Below are positions 23,506-32,251 of a DNA stretch of 35,631 nucleotides, in pieces. Numbering within the stretch: position 1 is the first letter of the stretch; the number at the start of each line of letters is the position of its first letter. The position numbers and the translations under genes were made by a program. Location: positions 1 to 35,631 of the forward strand of contig LUCW03000462.1 of assembly GCA_001586965.3 (NCBI GenBank). Direction: 5' to 3'. This DNA is from Sphaeroforma sirkka (Eukaryota; Opisthokonta; Ichthyosporea; Ichthyophonida). The notes beneath the pieces were generated by a model, which made no database searches, was not told the origin of the DNA, and saw only the letters and a program-made list of their open reading frames with translations.

Positions 23506-24104
23506 TTAGCGTTACCGAATAAAGGGTTGTTGGCGCGAAAGCTAAATATGCTTCAGAAATTCCAGTCGCTCTGTGGGTTATGCATTCGTTATGGATATAA
23601 ACAACTGACACTACAGTCGATGACGCGCTAGTAGTTAAAGGTGATCAATCGCTGTCTAAATATTTAGGAGTCTCTGTACGCAGGTGGTAGTCTAAGATCA
23701 CGTGGGTGTGGCAAATTTTTACCGGTTCTAATTGACCGCAAACCTCTAGTACTCACAGTATGGTGTTGAAATATATGTGTACATGACGAGAAGAAACACA
23801 ACACTCCTACGCGTGCAGTTGTCCTGAGTACTGGCGGCTGTCTTGATCGTTGATTTTCATGTGTGCAAGGACTCATGCTTGAATCAACTGTATGGTTCCA
23901 AATCATTTGCAAGCCTTATACTGATAAAGTTATCGCTACGGGTGTTTGGGTATGTATTTGGCTCAGTAATTGAGTTCTCATGATACTAGCGATGAAAGTT
24001 GTGTATGTTGCTGGGTTATACGGTACTTAACGAAAAGTGGAACCAAATGACCTGGACCTAAAGAGATAAAAACATATAGTCTGTGGCTTTTTGATCGACT
24101 ATTA

Positions 24105-24262
24105 GCATGTGTTGCGGTACTTTGAATTTCCGCTTTGGTGTGTTAGATTTCGGCAAAAGCAAAATATTAACAATATTGGCTATCGTTCACACTACTGGCA
24201 ACATGCCATTTCAAAAAACCCGTTTTTATTTGGCGTCTTATCGTCTCGAAACGACACGTCAG
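24105..24262 (+). repeat. Direct repeat copy 1 (matches 25015-25172)
   Basis: About 158 bp, roughly 90% identical by eye to 25015-25172. Both copies match a member 1 intron (about 7860-7690, reverse complement). The pair flanks a 750-bp segment holding a foldback element. Confidence 0.8.
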
Positions 24263-24270
24263 GAGGCTAT

Positions 24271-24866
24271 CAAGAGTTGAGTTATTACTTAACTGACTTC
24301 CAAGATCAGATTAAGTTTCTCAACCGATTCCCGAGAGTGGATTAAGCCTGTCAACCACAACATATTAATAATAGCTGCGGTTCTATGTGAGTCACAACCT
24401 ATGCGGAAAGGCATCATGTGATCAGCGTGAGATTTAGTCGCAGAGAAGTTGAAATAAAAAAGCATCGAAGAGTTAAAGTGTTCCGCACAAGGTTTCTCAT
24501 ACTGACCATATGAGGTTTTACCCTGGCCAGCCCAAGCGGCTGAACACTAGCACAAACACCTTAGGTATGAAACCAAAGATGAGGTCAGAAATAAATACAT
24601 ACATTTGCACTTTATTTAAAGTCTACTACATTGAACTCTAATACCTTAAATAAAATGCAAAATGTATATATTTATTTCTGACCTCACCTTTCTAAGGTGT
24701 TTGTGCTAGTTTTCAGCCGCTTGGGCTGGCCAGGGTAAAACCTCAATTGGTCGGTATGAGAAACCTTCTTTAACGCTTCGATGCTACAGACTTCATCCAC
24801 TCTCGGGAATCGGTTGAGAAGCTTAATCTGCTCTCGGAAGTCCGTTAAGTAATAACTCAACTCTTG
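24271..24866. mobile_element. Foldback (long inverted-repeat) element 1
   Basis: Outer arms 24271-24345 and 24792-24866 are reverse complements, as are inner arms 24491-24610 and 24646-24765, around a centre near 24628. The left arm has about 110 extra bases (24346-24460). There is no ORF. The structure fits a MITE-like or foldback DNA transposon, and it could form a long hairpin. Confidence 0.75.
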
Positions 24867-25014
24867 AGAGTAATTAAAGCAACTTGATTAGCTCGCGTGA
24901 GTGAGCTAACCCAGATGACTTATCTCTCGGGAATGAGCTAACTCTGATGACTTCCATAAATCAAAGATAGTTTCTTGCTGTAAAATCTGGCCTGAGACCT
25001 GTAACCTCTCAGTA

Positions 25015-25172
25015 TGTGTTGCAGTACTTTGATTTCCCACTTTGGTGTTCGATTTCGGCAAAAGCGAAATATTAACAATATTGACTATGGTTCGCACTAC
25101 TGGCAACATGCCATTTCACATAAACCGCTTTTATTTGGGGTCTTATCGTCTCGAAACGACACGTCAGGAGGG
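25015..25172 (+). repeat. Direct repeat copy 2 (matches 24105-24262)
   Basis: Second copy of the intronic segment, continuing into about 30 more bases of member 1-like intron before the next insertion. Confidence 0.8.
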
Positions 25173-25279
25173 TACGATTGTGTATTAGCACTCAAGTGCA
25201 AGATGAGAGACTACAGTCATAACGTTGATAACGTTTTAATTGCGTTAATATATACGTTAATAACGTTTTACGTCGTCAA

Positions 25280-25448
25280 CCCGAGAGTAATTTGGGACTT
25301 GTTCTCAAATTAATATAAGTATAGGTGGGTCAGCCCGAGAGAACGTAAGAGTAATTTGAGACTTCTTCTCAGATTATTCGTACGTTCTCTCGAGCTGACT
25401 CACCTATACTAATATTAATTTGAGAACAAATCCCAAATTACTCTCGGG
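25280..25448. mobile_element. Foldback palindrome 2 (about 170 bp)
   Basis: Arms of about 80 bp (25280-25360 and 25368-25448) are close to perfect reverse complements and end in CCCGAGAGT / ACTCTCGGG. Sequence just to the right (25465-25530) matches part of foldback element 1 (24515-24590), so the two belong to one repeat family. Confidence 0.8.
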
Positions 25449-25539
25449 CTTTTAGCTAAACCCTAAACCCTGGCCAACCCAAGTGGTTGAACACTAGTAC
25501 AAGCACCAGTATATATCTGAAGGTGAGATCTTAAATAAA

Positions 25540-26430
25540 TTCATTCGAATGAACCATACTTTAGATACACTAGCACTTTACTATTAGCCCCCCACACCGC
25601 ACGCTAACACAAGACGAGAGCCGGATAGGGATAATATTATATATTTCAAAAAATGACAAGTAGGTATGTTACAATGTATGAACATATGGTATGGCTCTCA
25701 CAGTCGCTGTAGTGGTTCAGGAAAGATTGATGGGAAGAAGTGGTCAGTAAATTCCCGTTTGAAGCTTGGGCCAAGTGAGTCGACGATGGGGGATATGCGC
25801 TGGGTCAATTCAGGCCGGTGCTACCAAAAAAAAAAACAACTGGCACCATCGAGTGTGCCACGTATTCGCTTGCTGACCTTTTAAGTAGCGTACCCACCTT
25901 TGTGGTACGGATCGGGTCTGCACCGTGTAATGACGTGGAATGGACTAGTGCAGAGTATGAAAAGCCGAGTAGGACCAGGTTAACCGTCATAATTCGGTTG
26001 AGGAGCGAGGTTGGGGGTGAACCGATGCCGTACCAGACCACAGATGCACTCGGTATATGCTGGTTGACCTGGATCCGAAGTATCATAGGCGGAACCAACA
26101 AGCGCGATGATTTGGTTTGAACCGAAGTTTGGAAGTAGTACTTCAACAGCGTGATTTGCCGGGGTATGGGAAACATCTGTTGATGTGTCAGGGACGGGTG
26201 AGGGTACGGTGGTTCTTCAACATGCTGGAGGAAAGATCCAAGGTGTTCGTGGCGGGTCCAGATACCGTGGAAGTCGTGGCACTCCTGTAATTGCTGAAGG
26301 AGGTCATGGCCAATGGGCGGCAGTTTTGGACCTACCAGGATGCGTCGAATCAGTTGTTGGATGAAAAAAAATTGTCACGGAGAGTACTGAACCCACGACC
26401 AACACACAACTAGCAGGCATATTAACCGAT
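25540..26430 (+). other. Unidentified insertion with a coding-like remnant
   Basis: This stretch has no match in the equivalent introns of members 1 and 2 and is more GC-rich than its surroundings. From about 26133 to 26389 one plus-strand frame reads as plausible protein, for example GYGKHLLMCQGRVRV, RWFFNMLEERSKVFVAG and NGRQFWTYQDASNQLLDE, interrupted by one TAA at about 26289-26291. I do not recognise the family. An 11-A run lies at about 25826. It may be a fragment of another mobile element. Confidence 0.35.
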
Positions 26431-26475
26431 GTTACAAGCTAGAATCTAAACCTTTGATAAAATAATTTTCTGTAG

Positions 26476-26566
26476 AATACCTATTATCATTGCCTGCGAA
26501 GAAGATGTAGGATACGCTGTGCAAAGACTGGTTGAAAATGGGGCCGATACAGAGGCGAAAACAGTA
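26476..26566 (+). CDS. Member 3 ankyrin-repeat exon
   Basis: It lies between a CTGTAG acceptor and a GTGAGT donor. One frame encodes PIIIACEEDVG then VQRLVENGADTEAK, an ankyrin repeat whose TPLH position has drifted to PIII. It is the homologue of member 1 exon 7514-7428 and, unlike that exon, is open throughout. Confidence 0.7.
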
Positions 26567-27068
26567 GTGAGTGGTTTCTTTTAGTCCTTCCTATGCGATT
26601 TTCTTCACTCGAAGTTTAGATAGAGAATTATTTTTTACTTTATTCTTTCTTCGCTTCAGCCCAGTGTTGGAGGACAGTCTTCAATCGCAACAAAAAGTCA
26701 TTACGTATTTATATTCATGTATTAAAGTGATGCTTGGGTACTTTACAATGTACAACAAACATGGCTTCGCTCCTGCAATACATATAGCCTGATGAAACTG
26801 GATCTAATTTTCAGTTTTCAGTATGGTGCGAGTAACCCTGAGAAACACTATATTAGTGCGAAAGCGGACAAAATTCAGTTCCCTCAGGTGATCTTAAGGT
26901 TCATGAAGGTTTATAACATATCGGGCAATGAGTCATTATGGGTTTTTTGTAGCTTTGAAGCTTTCGTGTAGGACCGAAATATAGTATTCGTTGCTACCTT
27001 AGCTGATCCGAATTATATGCTTCCAGCTTAGCGCTTTTGTCTGGCATCCGTTTTCGATGTTATTGTAT

Positions 27069-27146
27069 AATGGGAAAACTCCAATGCAGTTGTGCCCCAG
27101 CGATGAAGTCAAGACGTATCTACGGAGAGCAATAGAAGAAAGAAGA
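27069..27146 (+). CDS. Member 3 linker exon, acceptor AG lost
   Basis: 78 bp, the same module as in members 1 and 2 (NGKTPMQLCPSDEVKTYLRR). The base pair before the exon reads TAT where member 1 has TAG, so the 3' splice site is mutated although the exon itself is intact. The donor is GTATGA. Confidence 0.65.
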
Positions 27147-27350
27147 GTATGAGGTATTAAATTGTTTTCATATTACTCAGTATCATTTGGCCTGAGAATA
27201 GTAAGCCACGTGGCCGTTGTTGTTGTCAAGCAGACGGTCAAGATGGTGTTTCAGTGAAAAGTAGCAAGTGTGTGTGTCCGTGTCACGCATACTTTCTACA
27301 GACTATGCACTCAGTATACTCGCACGTACCTTTGCCTATTTTCGAAACAG

Positions 27351-27643
27351 TACCTGATGACTGTATCGAGCTTCGCAGACAGCATTCGATTAGCGCGGAT
27401 GGACAGCATCGCACTGGCAACAACGGAGTTAAAGTTAGTCATTCCACCCGACGACCTAACCGGTAGCAGGAAATTCCTTGCCTATATCGCTGATGCAGAT
27501 GCGTGCTACAAACATGTCTTGCAAGTACGACAAATACGGGAACCAGTCATTGAATTGGTGATGGAGTGCTGCGCTGTATTGCGCGATGTACAGATAGGTG
27601 CAATGGCTGGGAGTAGGCGAGATGATCTCAACAGGGCCGAGGC
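27351..27643 (+). pseudogene. Member 3 helical exon, interrupted by LTR insertion
   Basis: The exon starts after an AAACAG acceptor and reads in one open frame with FADSIRLARMDSIALATTE and the family block REPVIELVMECCAVLRDV. It ends at 27643 where the LTR begins, in the middle of the helical region. The last five host bases, GAGGC, are the candidate target-site duplication. Confidence 0.75.
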
Positions 27644-28238
27644 TGTAGAAATACGGCCTCCGGTCAGTCTAAAATATCAAGATCAATTGAGATAATACAT
27701 TGGTTTTTATTTGTATTTTAAATAATTTAGTACAAGCTCTTTTTCCAATATTTTCAAAGTGTTCTAAATTCACTTTGATGGCACCAATAGCCTGAGTATT
27801 TGGTATGACTCATCTACTTGGACCTATTTGAGACATTAGTAGATGTAGGATATTATAAACTAAATTTTATAATCTCCGAACTACTACTTATAGATTTTGG
27901 TCCTCCCGCCAATCTCCAAAATCCAATAAGTCTTTTTCTTTTTTTAACTTTTCTTCAGATGGAACTTTATTTATATCAGCTAATGTATTAACGTGACTTA
28001 CGTTATTATGTCTATTTACAAATTAGGCAAGTGGTCATGAACACTTAGTACTTCTAGTGAAAATTATTCAATAAAGAACAGCTAGAGGTACGCCCTGTGT
28101 GATCGAGGATATTTAGGCTCTTAACAAGAGGCAGTCCCGATCATTCTTACACAAGCTACCACTGCTAAATCCTAACTGACTAAATTGTATTTTAGTTTAA
28201 TATAGTTTGAAACCTAGTAATTTCCATCGAAGTTTACA
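27644..28238 (+). repeat. LTR of element A (595 bp, 5' LTR, plus strand)
   Basis: It begins TGTAGAAATACGG and ends CGAAGTTTACA, the TG...CA termini of LTRs. It is the reverse complement of 29267-29860 with about two visible differences (one indel in a T run, one substitution). It is followed by the gag leader, and the host exon ends abruptly at its first base. Confidence 0.9.
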
Positions 28239-28317
28239 TATTTTTCAGTTATTTAGTAGTTACAGTAGTGTACTGCTTCTAGACTGTCTGACATCGATTT
28301 ACTATCCAGCAAATACT

Positions 28318-29266
28318 ATGGCCAAGGGTACTTCTAAAGGCAAGGGAGCCGCTAGCTCTAAGCCTGCTAAGCCTGCCGAGGTTCCTGAGGTCCCTGTGGA
28401 AACACCTAGCCTGTCTGGAGTTGAGCCTGCCGAGGAAACTGTTGGGGAAGCAAATTCTGAGGTTGGTACAGAGGATTATTCTGAGGATGACTCGTCGGAT
28501 CCAAAAGCCTTGGAAGAAGAGGTATCTACTACCGCGGAAAGGCTCGCCAGCGTCCGTGTATCACCTAGGAGTGAAGCTCAGGACCCCAGCTTACCCCCTG
28601 ACCACGTGCCGTCAAATATTGGGGATAAACGTCGAAAGGCTGGAAAATTCGTGGATACGAATGTCGGGGGCATTATAACTCCACATCTAAAGGACACTCC
28701 AGCACAAATCCGGAGTGAAAAGGAAGTATTGGACCTGTCCGAAAATTTCGGTTTCGCCATCGATGGAGAAGCCATTCCATTCAGCTCAAATCTTGGGGCT
28801 GAGGACCCCATAACTCGACAACGAGTGGTTGGATCCTTTCAATCTCGACGCCAATTGAACCGCACTGAAGCGCTCTTGAAGGAGCTAGAGGCAGCAGCAG
28901 TTGTGGACCCCTCTATCGTGTCCCACTTGGCTGATATTCTTCCTATACCGAAGAAGAAAGAAAAAATTCGGGCCGGGTTTCGAACCCGAGACCTACTGGT
29001 TTACCAGCCAGTATGTTTACCACTAAGCCAGTTACCACTGGCGAGAGAAATAATATTTCAAAATTTAATCTCTATAGCTCTGATGCTACCATCGACCATC
29101 CTCTTGACAACCCTAACCCTGTCAGAGGATATGATCGTATGGAACTCGATGAGGCTTACCATCCTCGTAATATCGACCCTCATTTGCCAACTAACCCTGG
29201 TAATCACGATTTTGGCAATCGCTACACCAGTACCTCGTTAGAGAGTTCCCGCTCTAATCCTGAGGA
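28318..29266 (+). pseudogene. gag: gag of element A (partial, with frame change at tRNA-like insert)
   Basis: The likely start is ATG at 28318, opening MAKGTSKGKGAASSKPAKPA, a basic and then acidic low-complexity N-terminus common in Gag proteins. This frame runs sensibly to about 28965 (LADILPIPKKK). After the antisense tRNA-like segment (28968-29043) the Gag-like reading continues in another frame (HPLDNP, MELDEAYHPRNIDPH), while the original frame turns to hydrophobic nonsense and stops at 29241. Element B interrupts it after the codons for SNPED. No capsid motif is recognisable at this length. Confidence 0.65.
28968..29043 (-). tRNA. tRNA-like sequence inside gag of element A (probable pseudo-tRNA)
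   Basis: The minus strand has TGGCTTAGTGG (A box) and GGTTCGAAACC (B box) 44 bases apart, start to start, as in tRNA genes, a good T-arm (TCGGG / CCCGG around TTCGAAA), and a T-run after the end. The acceptor strands do not pair and the D stem is poor. A possible anticodon loop CTGGTAAA (GGT, Thr-like) has eight bases. I read it as a tRNA-derived insert rather than a working tRNA. Confidence 0.5.
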
Positions 29267-29860
29267 TGTAAACTTCGATGGAAATTACTAGGTTTCAAAC
29301 TATATTAAACTAAAATACAATTTAGTCAGTTAGGATTTAGCAGTGGTAGCTTGTGTAAGAATGATCGGGACTGCCTCTTGTTAAGAGCCTAAATATCCTC
29401 GATCACACAGGGCGTACCTCTAGCTGTTCTTTATTGAATAATTTTCACTAGAAGTACTAAGTGTTCATGACCACTTGCCTAATTTGTAAATAGACATAAT
29501 AACGTAAGTCACGTTAATACATTAGCTGATATAAATAAAGTTCCATCTGAAGAAAAGTTAAAAAAAGAAAAAAACTTATTGGATTTTGGAGATTGGCGGG
29601 AGGACCAAAATCTATAAGTAGTAGTTCGGAGATTATAAAATTTAGTTTATAATATCCTACATCTACTAATGTCTCAAATAGGTCCAAGTAGATGAGTCAT
29701 ACCAAATACTCAGGCTATTGGTGCCATCAAAGTGAATTTAGAACACTTTGAAAATATTGGAAAAAGAGCTTGTACTAAATTATTTAAAATACAAATAAAA
29801 CCAATGTATTATCTCAATTGATCTTGATATTTTAGACTGACCGGAGGCCGTATTTCTACA
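29267..29860 (-). repeat. 3' LTR of element B (594 bp, minus strand)
   Basis: An inverted copy of 27644-28238, near-identical. Its U3 end at 29860 abuts, on the minus strand, a polypurine tract of eight G (29864-29871), the normal position of a 3' LTR. Its other end (29267) meets element A gag. Confidence 0.9.
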
Positions 29861-29863
29861 TAG

Positions 29864-29871
29864 CCCCCCCC
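29864..29871 (-). promoter_or_regulatory. Polypurine tract of element B
   Basis: Eight G on the minus strand, three bases before the TG of the 3' LTR. This is the expected primer site for plus-strand DNA synthesis. Confidence 0.8.
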
Positions 29872-29990
29872 AGTAGCTTTTAGAACTACGAACGTACGTT
29901 AAGATACGATCTAGTTGGTAAAACGAAAACCAAAGTAAAAACGGTTTCGGTCATGACTTATCGAGTAAGTATGTGCCTATATGTACGAGT

Positions 29991-30758
29991 TCAAGACTCA
30001 TGTTGTACTCTATGTCGTTTAGTATTTGGTCCAGTAACCATTTCCGATGTAGGCGCCTTACGTTTATTATTTGGTAAGGTATTAGCCAAAGGCTGTTCTT
30101 CATTAGGTAAGTTTGAACAATTTTCTGCACTGTTGGTAAGCAGATCAGAAAGTTTAGTCACGTAGGAAGTAGGTGGCAAATAGGGAATTTCAGATCCGTC
30201 AGGGTTTGTAGTCACCTGAGGAAACCCTTTTCGTTTATCTCGTGTGTTCTTATGTAAACGCTTATTCCATTTCTTATTAAAGATACGAAGAAAGTCGCGA
30301 GATTCACGAAATGCATCGGAGGTTAGCCAAGCTACTGTCCCATCCATGAAACGGGTCTTGTAGTAAGTGTAACCGTCTTCGGATGTTTTATCAATTATAT
30401 CTTTGACTTGTGACTCCATAACTGGTATATCAGAATCAAATGAGCGAGCGAATGAGAGTTCGGAGGTAGGGATACGGTGAGTGCCTAGATTGGTTGCGCT
30501 AGTACCATCAATGTTATTCACTTCGTAAGTATCACTCTTCTCATCATGGTAGGAAATAACAAAAGGTCCTATCGTCTTAGAAGAGAGTTCGGTAACGTTG
30601 GCGTTTCGATTTATAATGTTAACGTAATCGCCGACTTTGAACTGAACAATGTTCTTAGTGTTATTCCATCGGTCATACGCTTTAAGTAGGACGCGATTCT
30701 TGTGCTCGAGTAAACAGGGGTAAACAACGTTCTGCATATGCTCGATCTTTGTAGCCAC
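29991..30758 (-). CDS. pol: Element B integrase C-terminus: GPY/F module and chromodomain-like tail
   Basis: An open frame of 255 codons. VGDYVNIINRN and KTIGPFVISYHDEKSDTYEV match the GPY/F module at the end of Ty3/gypsy integrases. Later, VKDIIDKTSEDGYTYYKTRF and DGTVAW lead into a helix (FLRIFNKKW), the layout of a chromodomain, which in chromoviruses directs insertion to marked chromatin. The last 50 residues are basic and Pro/Asn-rich (KRKAP, KRHRVQ). It joins the integrase core by a one-base slip at a GGG run (30776-30778 on the plus strand). Confidence 0.75.
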   Translation of the reverse strand: MATKIEHMQNVVYPCLLEHKNRVLLKAYDRWNNTKNIVQFKVGDYVNIINRNANVTELSSKTIGPFVISYHDEKSDTYEVNNIDGTSATNLGTHRIPTSELSFARSFDSDIPVMESQVKDIIDKTSEDGYTYYKTRFMDGTVAWLTSDAFRESRDFLRIFNKKWNKRLHKNTRDKRKGFPQVTTNPDGSEIPYLPPTSYVTKLSDLLTNSAENCSNLPNEEQPLANTLPNNKRKAPTSEMVTGPNTKRHRVQHES

Positions 30759-31216
30759 GGGGTAGCGTGTTTCTCGGGCGCAGTTTTATCAAACGTTGCT
30801 TGTAATTCACTATAGCGGCCAAAGAAATAGTGAAACGGGAGTGTTCCAGTTTGAGGATTCATGCAGTTATTCATTTGAGTCTGAACCCATTTCAAATGAT
30901 AAGGCCACATATCGTCAACGTCGTCTAGTGCGGTACGCAAGAGTTTCTTAAGTTCTCTATGACGTGTCTCATTTGCACCCTGCGTTTGAGGTTTGTAAGG
31001 AACACCACGCCTATGGGTCATGCCTGATACGAGTATAAGTGCCTCCATTACGTCGGTACAAAACTCACTACCGTTATCAGAACATAGTACTCGGGAAACC
31101 GAAGTCATTAAAGACGTGATAGCATAATTCTGCCACTGTTTGTGGACGTTTGTTCGGTATTGCATAAAGCAAGTTATAGCCCGAAGCCACACATAAGAAA
31201 TGACAGATATATACAT
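30611..31216 (-). pseudogene. pol: Element B integrase core, second part
   Basis: It contains LCSDNGSEF (second catalytic Asp of the DDE triad) and, about 35 residues on, KPQTQGANETRHRELK with the catalytic Glu. Upstream and downstream parts are in other frames. The break to the N-terminal part coincides with GGG at 31093-31095. Confidence 0.8.
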
Positions 31217-31592
31217 CGCCAGTATGCTTGGATCGCGGGAGTTTAACCAAATCGACTATGACTCGGCGCATCGGTTGGTCTTCTGTCATACTTTTTAGGG
31301 GTGCCCAACCGTATCGCTTGATCTGGTTCTTTTCACAATCAGTACAGCGTCGGTATACTTCACGTATGGTTTCTTTCAGCGCCGGGTGATCAAGCCCTGC
31401 ACGAATAGCCATTTTATAAGTAGTCTCATATGCTCGATGCGTTAAATTATGTATAATTTTAACTCTACTTTCGAGCTCCTCTAAGTCAGTCAGATTCTGC
31501 GTAACGCTGGCTGGATGAACCATAGTCCTGTTGGAAAGGGGCAACCTCAGTATCAGGAGGGGTAGAGTCCTGAGATACATAATTGACAACAT
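31077..31592 (-). pseudogene. pol: Element B integrase, zinc finger and first catalytic Asp
   Basis: The His-His...Cys-Cys zinc domain is visible (HNLTHRAYETTYKMA, then YRRCTDCEK), followed by RRVIVDLVKLPRS with the first DDE Asp. The frame ends at STMF and continues in the next frame (31216-30611). The first dozen residues belong to another frame, in which the upstream spacer is encoded. Confidence 0.8.
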
Positions 31593-31714
31593 TGGATTGT
31601 TGAAGTATCTTCTTCAGTTGTTTCGCAACTCCTGGCTGTTCTTTAATCAGCGCTTTAAGTAGTTGAGTGCGAGCTTCAGGTTCTCTTAGAGTTTTGAGTC
31701 TTTGATCCATGGCC

Positions 31715-32245
31715 TTAGCTAGTTCCATGTTTTTTACGATCTAATGCCGTTTCAATCGGCATTACCTCGACTGCAATCTTGTTGGGTGCATGTGTTGTAC
31801 GAGTCTTGAGCTTTTGTTCAAACTCTTTAGACTCCTCTAGTTTAGCTAAGAATTCGGTTGAGGGTTTCCACTTAGTGGTACCTGCAGGACCGATGCGACA
31901 AACAATGGTGTGTTTCCAAGGCGTCTTCTTAATAGAATAGGATCCCTGATACAAGAACGTGTCGGTTTCACGGTCGACATAAATAGGTTCGTCTTGAATC
32001 ATATTAATTAAATCACGTATCCATGGGTCGGAGTTACGTAAGGGACAACACAGCGTAATGGTAGATTTAGTAATATTAACATAATTTAACAACTGTGCGA
32101 TAAGTTGACAAGGTGGGTTAGCCCACGCATTATGCTTTGATAAGTCAAGTTGAAAGGCATCACCTTTAGGATGAGTCAACGACCTATATTCAGAAACCTG
32201 TTTGTTATGTTCTGCGGCGAACATATCAACAGTAAATGGACCCCA
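31715..32245 (-). CDS. pol: Element B extra domain with NPP motif between RNase H and integrase
   Basis: After an in-frame TAA (32254-32252) the RNase H frame continues with WGPFTVDMFAAEHN, then GDAFQLDLSKHNAWANPPCQ, then ITLCCPLRNSDPW. This order (W-G-P-x-T-x-D-x-F-A, D-A-F, N-P-P) resembles the region after RNase H in DIRS-type and some other retroelements, often described as a degenerate adenine-methyltransferase-like domain. Whether it is an active enzyme is unknown. A 31728-31486 frame (helical linker) follows before the integrase. Confidence 0.55.
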   Translation of the reverse strand, partial: WGPFTVDMFAAEHNKQVSEYRSLTHPKGDAFQLDLSKHNAWANPPCQLIAQLLNYVNITKSTITLCCPLRNSDPWIRDLINMIQDEPIYVDRETDTFLYQGSYSIKKTPWKHTIVCRIGPAGTTKWKPSTEFLAKLEESKEFEQKLKTRTTHAPNKIAVEVMPIETALDRKKHGTS

Positions 32246-32251
32246 TCGTGA

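Larger units (their letters stand above)
23660..27643 (+). pseudogene. Member 3: partial ankyrin-kinase family gene, split by insertions and cut by a retrotransposon
   Basis: The plus strand at 23660-24262 matches the reverse complement of member 1 introns (8330-7690). After inserted DNA, homology resumes at about 26430 with an ankyrin exon (26476-26566), the linker exon (27069-27146) and the start of the helical exon (27351-27643). The helical exon stops in mid-domain at the first base of an LTR. No kinase or zinc domain of this copy lies in the window; if the insertion model is right, it continues beyond the right edge. Confidence 0.7.
27644..29266 (+). mobile_element. Element A: Ty3/gypsy-type element, 5' part, disrupted by element B
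   Basis: A 5' LTR, an untranslated leader and the first part of gag are present. At 29266 the gag sequence stops and the inverted LTR of element B begins. In B's own gag the sequence continues without break at this position, which shows that B inserted into A. The rest of A should lie outside the window to the right. No TGG-type primer binding site follows the LTR. Confidence 0.8.

Noticed and set aside
25450..25470. Interstitial telomere repeat (two CCCTAAA units)
   Set aside because: Only two units, next to a foldback element, and similar short matches occur by chance elsewhere (about 19595).
27644..29860. A single DNA transposon with 595-bp terminal inverted repeats around one ORF
   Set aside because: The repeats have TG...CA LTR ends, one abuts a polypurine tract of a full pol element, and the ORF is gag sequence that continues in element B. 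Nested LTR elements explain it better.
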